A DNA stretch of 9,903 nucleotides, from the NCBI GenBank assembly GCA_049522565.1, contig JBEKNT010000256.1, positions 1 through 9,903 of the forward strand. Direction: 5' to 3'. This DNA comes from JASHVB01 sp049522565 (GTDB lineage: Bacteria; Pseudomonadota; Alphaproteobacteria; Acetobacterales; Acetobacteraceae). Below the pieces are notes generated by a model. That model did not search any database, had not been told where the DNA came from, and worked only from the letters and a program-made list of their open reading frames with translations. Shown here in pieces: positions 1 through 6,469 of this stretch. Positions within the stretch are counted from its first letter, which is position 1, and each line of letters starts with the position of its first letter. Position numbers and translations under genes: made by a program.

Positions 1-1
1 G

Positions 2-715
2 GTCTATTTGTCTGCCATCGCCATCGCGCTGAATGAGGTCAAAGGCAAGAACGCTCTCGCCATGTCGCGCGATCTCGGCACGAGCTATAAGACCGCTTTC
101 GTGCTGTGCCATAAAATCAGGGAGGCCCTAGCTACGGAATTCAAGAATATACGCGTCGGTGGGGAAGGGCAAACGGTCGAGATTGATGGCGCCTATTTCG
201 GCGGCCACATCCGTCCCGCCAACCTGAAAGAGAATCGCCGCGATCGTCGTCTCGCCCGCAATCAGACTGGCAAGCGTCAGGTCGTGGTCGTCGCCCGCGA
301 GCGTGGCGGATCGACTCTCCCCGCCGTGTTCAAGGCCGAGGGCGCGTCCTTGGCGTGGATCGGCGCGCACGTCGCCAAGGGCACGAAGTTGGTGGCGGAT
401 GAAGCGCCATCATGGAACCCGCTGCACGGGCGGTATGAGGTCTCCCGGATCGACCACGGTGAGGCGTACTCGCTGGACGGCGTTTACAGCAATGGCGCCG
501 AGAGCTTTTTTAGCCGCATCCGGCGCGGCGAGGTCGGCCACTATCATCACGTCGCTGGCCCGTATCTGGTCCGGTATGCTCAGGAGTCCGCATGGAGGGA
601 GGACCATCGGCGCACGGATAACGGGACACAGGTCCGGCACGCCGTCGATCTGGCGCTGTCGGCGCCGCCGAGCGTGGATTTCTGCGGGTATTGGCAGCGG
701 CATAAGGTCGGATAG
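2..715 (+). CDS. IS1595-family (ISXO2-like) transposase, 5' end outside window
   Basis: DDE-type transposase that would catalyse cut-and-paste movement of its own insertion sequence. The frame is open to the window edge (codons for V-Y precede the TTG at 8), so the true start and the usual N-terminal zinc-finger region lie upstream. Counting from the TTG at 8, VEIDGAYFGG carries the first acidic residue (D60), KLVADEAPSW the second (D131), and SNGAESFFSRIRRGEVGHYHHV the third-position Asn (N162, with E165 nearby). This matches the DDN-type catalytic triad of the ISXO2 domain. The start of the visible part, with LGTSYKTAFVLCHKIREAL, resembles the helix-turn-helix-like part of the family. The gene ends in TAG, six bases before the convergent toxin gene. 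Nothing visible suggests inactivation. The family call is secure; the exact IS is not identifiable. Confidence 0.9.
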   Translation, partial: VYLSAIAIALNEVKGKNALAMSRDLGTSYKTAFVLCHKIREALATEFKNIRVGGEGQTVEIDGAYFGGHIRPANLKENRRDRRLARNQTGKRQVVVVARERGGSTLPAVFKAEGASLAWIGAHVAKGTKLVADEAPSWNPLHGRYEVSRIDHGEAYSLDGVYSNGAESFFSRIRRGEVGHYHHVAGPYLVRYAQESAWREDHRRTDNGTQVRHAVDLALSAPPSVDFCGYWQRHKVG

Positions 716-721
716 GAGCGA

Positions 722-919
722 CTAAAATGCCTTGGGCAAGCCCGCTTCCTTGAGGATTTGGTTCGCCAACCTCCGGCTGCTGATGTTGCTCGGGATCGAA
801 AAGTAACGGCCGTTCAACGGGCTGTGCCATACCTCATGGCTTCCCTTGCCCTGTCTGTGGAAGCTGCAATTAGACCGCAACAAAATATCGACAAGGTCGC
901 GATAGAGGGAGCCTGGCAT
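722..919 (-). CDS. hicA: HicA-like mRNA interferase toxin
   Basis: Small toxin of the HicA/YcfA family, which adopts a double-stranded-RNA-binding-like fold and cleaves mRNA until neutralised by HicB. The 65-residue product has the family layout: an N-terminal helix (SLYRDLVDILL), then RQGKGSHEVW with the catalytic-type His in the G-S-H motif (H28), a strand with YFSIPS, and a C-terminal helix ending LANQILKEAGL. The ATG at 919 is preferred over an in-frame TTG at 955. It has a good ribosome site (AGGGG about seven bases upstream), gives the usual family length, and starts at the first predicted helix. The longer reading would overlap the antitoxin gene by 14 bases. The antitoxin gene ends 22 bases upstream, so the two are surely cotranscribed. 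Antitoxin-first order is the reverse of classical hicAB but is common for DUF1902-type pairs. Confidence 0.8.
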   Translation of the reverse strand: MPGSLYRDLVDILLRSNCSFHRQGKGSHEVWHSPLNGRYFSIPSNISSRRLANQILKEAGLPKAF

Positions 920-941
920 TTCACCCCTGATTTTTATCAGT

Positions 942-1142
942 TTAGGCGCGGACAAGGTCGATACGGAACGTGCCCGTGATACCCTTGTTGAGCAGTAGCA
1001 ATTCCGGGGCTATAGAACGAACATTCTCGTCTAGCTGCTCGAAAGTAGGGGCCTCGGAAGCCAGACCGGGGACCTCGTCGCTTTCGGCCCACCACACCTT
1101 TGCATCGTCATCCCAGTGCGCTCGCACCTGGTAAACGTCCAT
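942..1142 (-). CDS. hicB: HicB-like antitoxin (DUF1902)
   Basis: A 66-residue protein matching the DUF1902/HicB partial RNase H-like fold: VYQVRAHWDDDAKVWWAESDEVPGL forms the typical strand-turn-strand, followed by a helix (TFEQLDENVRSIAPELLLLN) and a short basic tail. It is expected to bind and inhibit the downstream HicA-like toxin. The open frame reaches back to 1214, but ATG 1142 is preferred because GAGAGG lies about seven bases upstream and the fold begins right there. There is no obvious C-terminal helix-turn-helix or ribbon-helix-helix domain, so any autoregulation would have to come through the complex or be absent. The family call is strong; the antitoxin role is inferred from the neighbour. 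Confidence 0.8.
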   Translation of the reverse strand: MDVYQVRAHWDDDAKVWWAESDEVPGLASEAPTFEQLDENVRSIAPELLLLNKGITGTFRIDLVRA

Positions 1143-1178
1143 CGTCTGACCTCTCGGTTGCCGGCGTCCCCTAGAGGT

Positions 1179-1226
1179 AGTCGAATCGACTCGGAATCGC
1201 GTGTCAACAGTCATTCACGATGTCAA
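1179..1226 (-). promoter_or_regulatory. Candidate hicBA promoter and operator
   Basis: On the minus strand there are two TTGACA hexamers, at 1226-1221 and 1207-1202. The second is followed after 17 bases by a weak -10 (TCGACT, 1184-1179). That -10 lies inside a 13-bp palindrome, AGTCGA-A-TCGACT (1179-1191), 37 bases upstream of the antitoxin start. An inverted repeat over the -10 is the usual position for toxin-antitoxin autorepression. The hexamers and palindrome are visible; their function is inferred. Confidence 0.35.
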
Positions 1227-1294
1227 GAGGATTCTTTTGTAACAGAGCCCTTCATGGGAAGAGTGGGACAGGCCTGGCTGCTGTTCCACATTAT

Positions 1295-1310
1295 ACACCT
1301 ATAAAGGTGT
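1295..1310. repeat. Short inverted repeat ACACCT-ATAA-AGGTGT
   Basis: Perfect 6-bp arms with a 4-base spacer in the AT-richest part of the gene-free stretch 1251-1399. It lies downstream of the unrecognised 150-residue gene and just outside the putative IS end. No T-tract follows, so terminator function is doubtful. It could be a protein-binding site or a remnant of an integration site. Confidence 0.4.
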
Positions 1311-1333
1311 CAGAGCGGTTAAGGGCACGACAC

Positions 1334-1361
1334 TTGGTTTGTTTGGCGCCGAACAAGCCAG
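1334..1361. repeat. Near-perfect 28-base palindrome in gene-free stretch
   Basis: The two halves centred on GGCGCC (1345-1350) match at 11 of the central 13 positions per arm. The two mismatches, plus one at the outermost pair, are T-G, so a plus-strand RNA could pair along all 14 positions by wobble. A minus-strand RNA would have A-C mismatches there. It sits 38 bases beyond the 3' end of the 150-residue gene. No U-run follows on either strand. Possible roles are an operator, an element end or a structured RNA; none can be chosen from sequence alone. Confidence 0.45.
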
Positions 1362-1399
1362 CGCCCACTTCGGCCGGCCTCGCGGCCTAGAGGGTTATC

Positions 1400-1852
1400 C
1401 TATTGTTCGGGGTCATTCGGCAACGCCCACCTCGCCCCTAACCCCTTGCCGACCCGCCGCACGGTCCCGGCAAGCTGCATCCGGTGCAGCGCCCAAAGGA
1501 ACCGCCGCACCAAATCCTGCCGCAGGGTCTTGTCCCCTGGGTCCAGTCCCTTATCGGCTATCGCCTGACGGACGATCGCCTCCGCTGCCACCGGCTCGCC
1601 GCGCGCCTCACGGATCGCGTCACGGCAGCGGCGGCTGATTTCGCCATTGGCGAACAAGCCGGATCGTCCCTTGGGTGGCAGATTAGCCCGGATCGCCGCT
1701 GGCTTCGCGTCGGGATCGAACAGCAACAGCGTGGCGTCTAGGTGCGCCAGGTCGGCGCGAGCCTGACGGGTGCGTTCTTCTAGATCGTGGATGCGGCCCG
1801 AGATTTCGGCCCGCTTCTCGGTCAGGGCGTGAATGATGATAGACTGTGCCAT
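1400..1852 (-). CDS. Unrecognised protein: coiled coil plus possible winged helix
   Basis: A 150-residue protein of unknown function. Residues about 8-45 (LTEKRAEISGRIHDLEERTRQARADLAHLDATL) look like a continuous charged, heptad-like coiled coil. Residues 48-70 form a Pro/Gly-rich linker. Residues about 72-146 (helices around RRCRDAIREA, AAEAIVRQAIADKG and RQDLVRRFLWALHRM, then a basic Gly-rich strand VRRVGKGLGARWAL) could form a winged helix with a basic wing, suggesting DNA binding. ATG 1852 is preferred to a TTG at 1870, although neither has a clear ribosome site. Its upstream edge abuts the point where the neighbouring TPR gene breaks off, so this gene seems to have arrived with the foreign block. 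It may be a small regulator or mobile-element accessory protein. I do not recognise it as a named family. Confidence 0.6.
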   Translation of the reverse strand: MAQSIIIHALTEKRAEISGRIHDLEERTRQARADLAHLDATLLLFDPDAKPAAIRANLPPKGRSGLFANGEISRRCRDAIREARGEPVAAEAIVRQAIADKGLDPGDKTLRQDLVRRFLWALHRMQLAGTVRRVGKGLGARWALPNDPEQ

Positions 1853-3956
1853 ACGGTATATGGTAGGCAAAGACGTAGGCTGGCACTACAAGTTTTGTTT
1901 TGCGTTTGCGCCATAATACCGGGTCACTCGCGACGTTCGGATGGTCCTTGCCGAGGCTTGCCTCGTCGATGGCGAGCGCGCGGCGTATCAGCGGCTCCGC
2001 CTCGCTGAGCCGGTTGGTGGCTTGCAGCAACGCGGCGAGGTTGTAGAGAGCGGCAGCGACGTCCGGGTGATCCTTGCCGAGGCTCGTCTCGTTGATGGCG
2101 AGCGCGCGGCGATACAGCGGTTCCGCCTCGCCGAGCCGGTTGGTGGCTTTCAGCAACAAAGCGAGGTTGTTGAAGCTGGCCGCGGTGCCCGGGTGTTCGG
2201 CGCCCAGGGTGTGCTCGCTGATGGCGAGGGCGCGTTCGAACAGGGTCCGGGCAGACGCGTAGGCCCCGAGAGCGGCCTGGCGATAGCTGGCGAGACGGTT
2301 CAGCAATGTCGCAATGTCGGTTTCGAGTCCGGCCGCAGGCTTGGTCTCGTTGCCGAGCAACTCCGTGGCGATCGCGTCTAGCCGCCGTGCGCGCGGCCAT
2401 TGGCTCGGGCCGTTGTAGGTGTCGTCCGGATACACCGCCGCCAGCGCCGCGAGCAGCCCTCGGCGGATCGCCTGCGCCGCCGCACCCTCCCGCCGCCAGC
2501 CGGCGACCAAACGGACCAGCCGGTGCAGCCGGATGGTGTCCGTCGTCACGGCCGGATCGCGCTCGTCCGGGACCGCTTCCGGCTCCACCAGCGCGAAGCG
2601 CCGCAGTGCCGCCACCGCCTGCTCCAGTCCGCGGCGGTCCAGCAGCGCAGCCAGCCCGTCGGCCAGCACCGACCGCCCCTCGGCGAACAGGAACAGCGGG
2701 ATCGGCTCGGGCGGCAGCAGGGCGGCGGCGACCAGCAGGGGTTCGGCGGCCGGATGGCGTCGCGCCGCCGCCTCGATCGCCAGGGTGAACGCCTTCGCCA
2801 CCGTCAGCCGGTCGTGGAACGCGGCAGGGGCCGAACCCACATCGTCCATCACCTCGGCCGGCGCGGCGGCGAAACGGGTCTGGTAGGCGGCGACCGACAG
2901 ACCGAGTTCCTCGCAATACGACGCCGCCATTTCGTGCGCCAGCGGCAGGCCGTCCAGCGCCACCGACAGCGCCTCGGCCGCCGCCTGCGCGTTCGCCGCG
3001 CCGGTGCGGGCGAGCAGGTAGGCGGCGCCGATCTCGCGCGGCCACAGGCGGATTTCCACCGCCTCCGCCACACCGCGCCAGGCATGGGCATTGGAGGTGA
3101 TCAGCACGTGCGCCGTGCCGCCGACCGGCAGGAACGGCGCGATCGAGTCGCGGTCCAGCGCGTTGTCGAAGATCAGCAGGATGCCCTCGCCTTCCCGCCG
3201 CAGCCGGTCGGCGGTCCTGGCCAGCGCGGCGTCCTGCGAGTCGCCGTCGCCGGCCCAGCCCATCCGGTAGCCGAGCGCCGCGAGGTCGGTGCGCATCGTG
3301 TCCGCCGTCTCGGCGCGGATCCACCAGGTGGCGCGGTAGTCGTGCTTGTGCTTGTCGGCATAGGCGACGGCGAGCACCGTCTTGCCGACGCCGCGCATGC
3401 CGTGCAGCGCGGTGATGGCGGCGCGGCCGTCGAAGCGGGCGAGCGTCGCCTCGATCTCCGCCATCGCCTGCTCGCGCCCCATGAAGTGGTGCGGCACGGC
3501 GATGGTGATGTTGCTCTCGGCGGTGACCTGATCGGACAGCGCGACCATGTCCGGCGCGGAGCGCGCGGCCATGAAGTCGCGGAATCGCTGGCGGCGGGCG
3601 GGTTCCGGAAGGCCGAACAATTCGCAGCGGCGGAAATGGTGGTAGAGCGGCGGCAGTGCGCACGGATGCACCAGGACGAACAACACGGCGTCCGGCCGCC
3701 GTTCCTGGGTCGCACGCCAGATGGCGGCCCGGCGTTCCAGCGTGGAGTACGGTGCGTTCAGATAGGCCTCCGAGACCACGCACAGCACCTGGTCCGCGGC
3801 GCCGATGCGTTCCTCCATCCAGCCGAGAATGTCGTGACCCGCGCCGATCTCCCACTCATGCACATGCTCGCCGTGGCCCAGCGCGCGCAGCTCCGTCGCG
3901 ATCCAATGCGCCCATTCGCGGTCGGAACTCGTATAGCTGACGAAGATATCGGCCAA
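1683..3956 (-). CDS. TIR-NB-ARC-TPR (NLR-like STAND) protein, C-terminally truncated
   Basis: Signal-transducing NTPase with an NLR-like layout. Residues 1-130 are a TIR domain (ADIFVSYTSSDREWAHWI, HEWEIGAG, VVSEAYL); E74 in STLERRA is in the place of the usual NADase glutamate. Residues about 155-345 are the NTPase: Walker A GMRGVGKT (186-193), Walker B LLIFDN (260-265), a sensor-like strand HVLITSN, and GLPLA (336-340). A winged-helix region carries LHRLVRL at the MHD-like position (about 478-484). Residues about 566-677 hold kinesin-light-chain-type 42-residue TPRs. The start is TTG with GAGGA eight bases upstream; the family usually begins at MADIF. After residue 677 the last TPR stops abruptly and 80 unrelated residues follow, overlapping the next gene in another frame. 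In intact homologues TPRs sense a trigger and TIR degrades NAD; here sensing is probably damaged. Confidence 0.85.
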   Translation of the reverse strand: MADIFVSYTSSDREWAHWIATELRALGHGEHVHEWEIGAGHDILGWMEERIGAADQVLCVVSEAYLNAPYSTLERRAAIWRATQERRPDAVLFVLVHPCALPPLYHHFRRCELFGLPEPARRQRFRDFMAARSAPDMVALSDQVTAESNITIAVPHHFMGREQAMAEIEATLARFDGRAAITALHGMRGVGKTVLAVAYADKHKHDYRATWWIRAETADTMRTDLAALGYRMGWAGDGDSQDAALARTADRLRREGEGILLIFDNALDRDSIAPFLPVGGTAHVLITSNAHAWRGVAEAVEIRLWPREIGAAYLLARTGAANAQAAAEALSVALDGLPLAHEMAASYCEELGLSVAAYQTRFAAAPAEVMDDVGSAPAAFHDRLTVAKAFTLAIEAAARRHPAAEPLLVAAALLPPEPIPLFLFAEGRSVLADGLAALLDRRGLEQAVAALRRFALVEPEAVPDERDPAVTTDTIRLHRLVRLVAGWRREGAAAQAIRRGLLAALAAVYPDDTYNGPSQWPRARRLDAIATELLGNETKPAAGLETDIATLLNRLASYRQAALGAYASARTLFERALAISEHTLGAEHPGTAASFNNLALLLKATNRLGEAEPLYRRALAINETSLGKDHPDVAAALYNLAALLQATNRLSEAEPLIRRALAIDEASLGKDHPNVASDPVLWRKRKTKLVVPAYVFAYHIPYGTVYHHSRPDREAGRNLGPHPRSRRTHPSGSRRPGAPRRHAVAVRSRREASGDPG
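1940..2270 (-). repeat. 126-bp tandem repeats encoding TPR units
   Basis: The motif TCCTTGCCGAGG occurs at 1945 and 2071, and a diverged copy (TCGGCGCCCAGG) at 2197, giving an exact 126-base period, or 42 residues. The units encode repeats ending in ...RALAI(D/N/S)E..LG..HP. The two left-hand copies are closest to one another, as expected of recent unit duplication. The array ends at about 1926, partway into a further repeat. Confidence 0.85.
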
Positions 3957-4114
3957 GGTCGCGGTCCTCGCGGCGAGGCGCCCTGCGTCGTTGCACTCAT
4001 GATCGTTGATCCCGCCGCGCGTGGCAACGCCAATCGCTGCAAGCCAATCTCGGTCACCATGCCATCGGCGCCGCGCCGGTCAGCGACCTCGCCAGGGGCG
4101 CCGGGCCGGCCGGC

Positions 4115-4142
4115 TTGGCACAGGCATCGCCGCGACGATACG
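4115..4142 (+). promoter_or_regulatory. Candidate promoter for the luciferase-like monooxygenase
   Basis: TTGGCA (4115-4120, five of six to the -35 consensus) is followed after 16 bases by GATACG (4137-4142, three of six to the -10). Transcription would start some 20 bases before ATG 4171, leaving room for the ribosome site AGGGGA at 4160-4165. The rest of the 214-bp divergent gap shows no stronger match. Confidence 0.3.
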
Positions 4143-4170
4143 ATCGCCCCGACAGGCACAGGGGAACGTT

Positions 4171-5379
4171 ATGAAATTCGGTATATTCTACGAGCTGCAA
4201 TTGCCCCGCCCATGGGCGCAGGACGACGAGCGGCAGCTCTACCAGAACGCGCTGACCCAGGTGGAACTGGCGGACAAGCTTGGCTACAACTACGCCTGGG
4301 AGGTAGAGCACCACTTCCTGGAAGAGTATTCGCACTCGCCGCAGCCCGAAGTGTTCCTCGCCGCGGCGAGCCAGCGGACGAAAAACATCCGGCTTGGCCA
4401 CGGCATCATCCAGCTCACCACCAACCATCCGGCGCGCGTCGCGGAGAAGGTTGCCTGCCTCGACCTGGTCAGCAACGGGCGCGTCGAGTTCGGCATGGGC
4501 GAAGGCGCCAGCATCACCGAGCTCGGCCCGTTCGACCGCAAGATGGAAGACAAGCAGGCGGTATGGGAGGATGCCGTGCGCTGCATCCTGCCGATGTTCA
4601 CCCATGAGGCCTGGGAGTACGACGGCCCGTATTTCAAGTTCCCGCTGCGCAACGTGCTTCCCAAGCCGGTGCAGAAGCCGCATCCGCCGCTGTGGGTCGC
4701 ATGCTCGCAACTTGAAACGATCGAGCTGGCCGGACGCTGCGGCATCGGCGCGCTGGGCTTCCAGTTCCTCAGCGCGGAAATGGCGCATGCCTGGGTGCAC
4801 GCCTACTACAATGCGTTCGTCAAGCGGCAGCAGAAGCTCGCCGACTACCAGAGCAATTGCAACATCGCGATGGTCAGCTATTTCATGTGCGCCGAAACCG
4901 ACGAAGAAGCCCGCCGCCGTGCCGATGGCGTGACGTTCTTCCAGTTCTCGCTCGCCTATTACAGCGGCGCGCGCAACCGCGAGCGTGCCGCGCCGGGCAC
5001 GGTGAGCCTGTGGGACGAGTACCTGAAATGGAAGCGGGAGAACCCGGACAAAGCCGAACAGGCATTGCGCGGCGGGCTGATCGGATCACCCGAAACGATC
5101 CGCCGCAAGCTGCACAAGTTCGCCGAATCCAAGGTCGACAGCATCATATTGCTCAATCAGGCCGGACGGAACCGGCATGAGCATATCTGCGAAAGCCTCG
5201 AGCTGTTCGCCAGGGAAGTGATGCCGGAGTTCCACGCCATGGAACCGGAGCATCAGGCGTGGAAGCAGCAGGTGCTCAATCGCGAGATCGAGCTAAAGGA
5301 GCTTGACACCACGCCGTACAAGGAGCGGGTCGGCGTCGGCAAGGGCGTCAGCATCGATCGGTTGGTGGCCGCGCAGTAG
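4171..5379 (+). CDS. Luciferase-like flavin-dependent monooxygenase (LLM class)
   Basis: A 402-residue TIM-barrel oxidoreductase of the bacterial luciferase superfamily. These enzymes use reduced FMN or F420 and usually oxygen to oxidise an organic substrate; here FMNH2 supplied by a partner reductase is more likely, but the sequence does not decide. Visible signatures are the N-terminal strand MKFGIFYELQLP, AWEVEHHF (42-49), the barrel segment IRLGHGIIQL with NHPARVAEKVACLDLVSNGRVEFGMGEG (73-112), PHPPLWVA (170-177), and the C-terminal GSPETIRRKL (305-314) followed by VDSIILLNQAGR. ATG 4171 is chosen over longer in-frame starts because AGGGGA lies five bases upstream and homology begins there. 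The gene stands alone on the plus strand, divergent from the TIR gene and convergent with the radical SAM gene. Its substrate is unknown. Confidence 0.88.
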   Translation: MKFGIFYELQLPRPWAQDDERQLYQNALTQVELADKLGYNYAWEVEHHFLEEYSHSPQPEVFLAAASQRTKNIRLGHGIIQLTTNHPARVAEKVACLDLVSNGRVEFGMGEGASITELGPFDRKMEDKQAVWEDAVRCILPMFTHEAWEYDGPYFKFPLRNVLPKPVQKPHPPLWVACSQLETIELAGRCGIGALGFQFLSAEMAHAWVHAYYNAFVKRQQKLADYQSNCNIAMVSYFMCAETDEEARRRADGVTFFQFSLAYYSGARNRERAAPGTVSLWDEYLKWKRENPDKAEQALRGGLIGSPETIRRKLHKFAESKVDSIILLNQAGRNRHEHICESLELFAREVMPEFHAMEPEHQAWKQQVLNREIELKELDTTPYKERVGVGKGVSIDRLVAAQ

Positions 5380-5480
5380 CGGCGCCGGAGGCCGCCGCAG
5401 CGTTTTACCGGGCGCCTGACGGTGACCGTTCCGGCGGTGCAGCGGCACAGGCGCTCGGTGTTACACGCGGCGGCCCCGCC

Positions 5481-6425
5481 TTACCGGCTGCACGCCGCCC
5501 CGCCGAGCACGCAGAACGACGCGCAATACGGGTGGTTCAGCGCCACCGACCGTGCCGCCTCGGCCAGCGTGTGGCCGAGTTCGAACCGTTCGTCGTACGC
5601 CAGCAATGTGCAGGCCAGCACCACCGGATGCGGCGCGCCCTTGCGCTTCACCACCATGCGTGACGACGCGCACATCACGTCGTCGGGCGATTTGTGCAGG
5701 ATGCCCCAGCACGCGGTGGTGATCTCCGGCACGTCGCGGCCCGGGTCCATCTCGGGGAACAACATCAGGCGCACCGGATCGAACGCATCGACCGGCACGT
5801 TCAATGCGCCGAACAGTCGCGCATAGCCCGCGCGCACCACGTCCTCCGGCTCACCGGTGAAGCGGCGGCCGGCAACGTCGAGGGCGAAATCGTTACGCGC
5901 CAGCCAGACCAGGCCGTCGATCGTCGGTGCCCAGCTTCGCTTGCCCCGTTCGGCTTCGTGCACCGCCGGCGTGTAGTGATCCAGCGAGACGCGAATGGTC
6001 AGCCGTTTGCCATACCTGTCGCGCAGCGCCAGCATCCGCGGCCGCAGCTTGCGCAGTGGCGCCATGGCATTGGTCAGCACCAGCGCGCGAAAGCCACGCG
6101 ACAGCACGTCGTCCAGCATGCCGATGATATCGGGGTTCATGAACGGCTCGCCGCCGGTGAAGCCGATCACGCCGGTGGGCAGGCGGTCGCGGGCGATCTC
6201 ATCGAGATAGCCGCGCACCTCGTCGCGCGTGAGATACGCCAGCCGGTCGTTGCGCGGCGACGATTCGATGTAGCAGTTGCGGCAGGTCAGGTTACACAGC
6301 GTGCCGGTATTGAACCACAGCGTGTCCAGCGCACGCAGTGCCACGCCGGCGCGCGGCTCGCCACGCGCCGTTAGAGCCGGGTTGCGAAACTTCGCCGGGT
6401 CGAGCGTGCGAACGATCTGGTCCAC
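5481..6425 (-). CDS. Radical SAM protein with Cys-rich C-terminus
   Basis: A 314-residue radical SAM enzyme. From the GTG start, GTLCNLTCRNCYIES holds the CxxxCxxC that ligates the 4Fe-4S cluster (C44, C48, C51). GFTGGEPF (G91-P94) is the SAM-binding GGEP motif, and LTIRVSLDHY fits the next barrel strands. The C-terminal third has six further cysteines (about C239, C252, C272, C301, C305, C312, the last three in HPYCASFCVLGGAACSR). This suggests an auxiliary cluster or a SPASM/twitch-like extension, although the spacing is not a textbook match. GTG 6425 is preferred: GGAG lies five bases upstream, and extending the frame to 6500 would only translate the intergenic hairpin repeat. It follows the VOC gene on the same strand after 114 bases. 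The substrate is unknown; modification of a peptide or small molecule is possible, but no precursor peptide gene is seen nearby. Confidence 0.87.
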   Translation of the reverse strand: MDQIVRTLDPAKFRNPALTARGEPRAGVALRALDTLWFNTGTLCNLTCRNCYIESSPRNDRLAYLTRDEVRGYLDEIARDRLPTGVIGFTGGEPFMNPDIIGMLDDVLSRGFRALVLTNAMAPLRKLRPRMLALRDRYGKRLTIRVSLDHYTPAVHEAERGKRSWAPTIDGLVWLARNDFALDVAGRRFTGEPEDVVRAGYARLFGALNVPVDAFDPVRLMLFPEMDPGRDVPEITTACWGILHKSPDDVMCASSRMVVKRKGAPHPVVLACTLLAYDERFELGHTLAEAARSVALNHPYCASFCVLGGAACSR

Positions 6426-6442
6426 TGGGTCTCCGCGATTCT

Positions 6443-6469
6443 CCCTCTCCCGCCTGCGGCGGGAGAGGG
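6443..6469. repeat. REP-like intergenic hairpin with 12-bp perfect arms
   Basis: CCCTCTCCCGCC and GGCGGGAGAGGG flank a TGC loop and are followed by TAGGGTGAGGG. This looks like a dispersed intergenic repeat of GC-rich proteobacteria, often mistranslated as PSPAGGGR-like peptides. It lies between the VOC stop (6540) and the radical SAM start (6425), ending about 18 bases from the latter. In RNA it would form a very stable stem that could attenuate transcription or stabilise the upstream message. Confidence 0.8.

Larger units (their letters stand above)
1..1250. mobile_element. Putative IS1595-type element carrying a HicBA toxin-antitoxin pair (right part)
   Basis: The transposase stop (715) lies only six bases from the end of the toxin gene, leaving no room for a right terminal inverted repeat between them. 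The element either lost its right end or extends through the toxin-antitoxin pair. Read inward on the minus strand from 1250, the sequence is GGGCTCTGTTACAAAA, which looks like an IS terminus (GGG start followed by an A-rich run). It lies just upstream of the TTGACA hexamers that could drive the pair. Passenger genes are known in some IS1595-family groups. The left end is outside the window, so the inverted repeat cannot be confirmed. The right boundary is inference. Confidence 0.4.

Noticed and set aside
1306..1380. Complete serine-type tRNA gene
   Set aside because: Only the D-arm side resembles a tRNA. The anticodon stem pairs poorly and no TTCRA T-loop or matching acceptor strand follows.
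1924..3855. 643-residue open frame on the minus strand
   Set aside because: It is the +1 frame of the TIR-STAND gene. Its product is Arg/Ala/Gly-rich and low complexity, while the other frame has clear TIR, Walker and TPR motifs.
3957..4005. ATG at about 3998 (minus strand) as start of the TIR gene
   Set aside because: It is out of frame with the TIR domain. The in-frame TTG at 3956 has GAGGA at proper spacing and matches the usual MADIF beginning of the family.
4006..4170. N-terminal extension of the monooxygenase to 4006
   Set aside because: The 55 extra residues are Arg/Pro-rich with no fold. ATG 4171 has a good ribosome site and matches the family's usual beginning.
2400..4607. 735-residue open frame on the plus strand
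   Set aside because: It is antisense to the TIR-STAND gene and reads into the monooxygenase gene in a different frame. Its composition is the Arg/Gly/His-rich type seen in shadows of GC-rich genes, and it has no recognisable domain.
5380..5480. Rho-independent terminator between the convergent monooxygenase and radical SAM genes
   Set aside because: Only a short ACGGT-G-ACCGT palindrome (5419-5429) is present, with no long stem or T-run.
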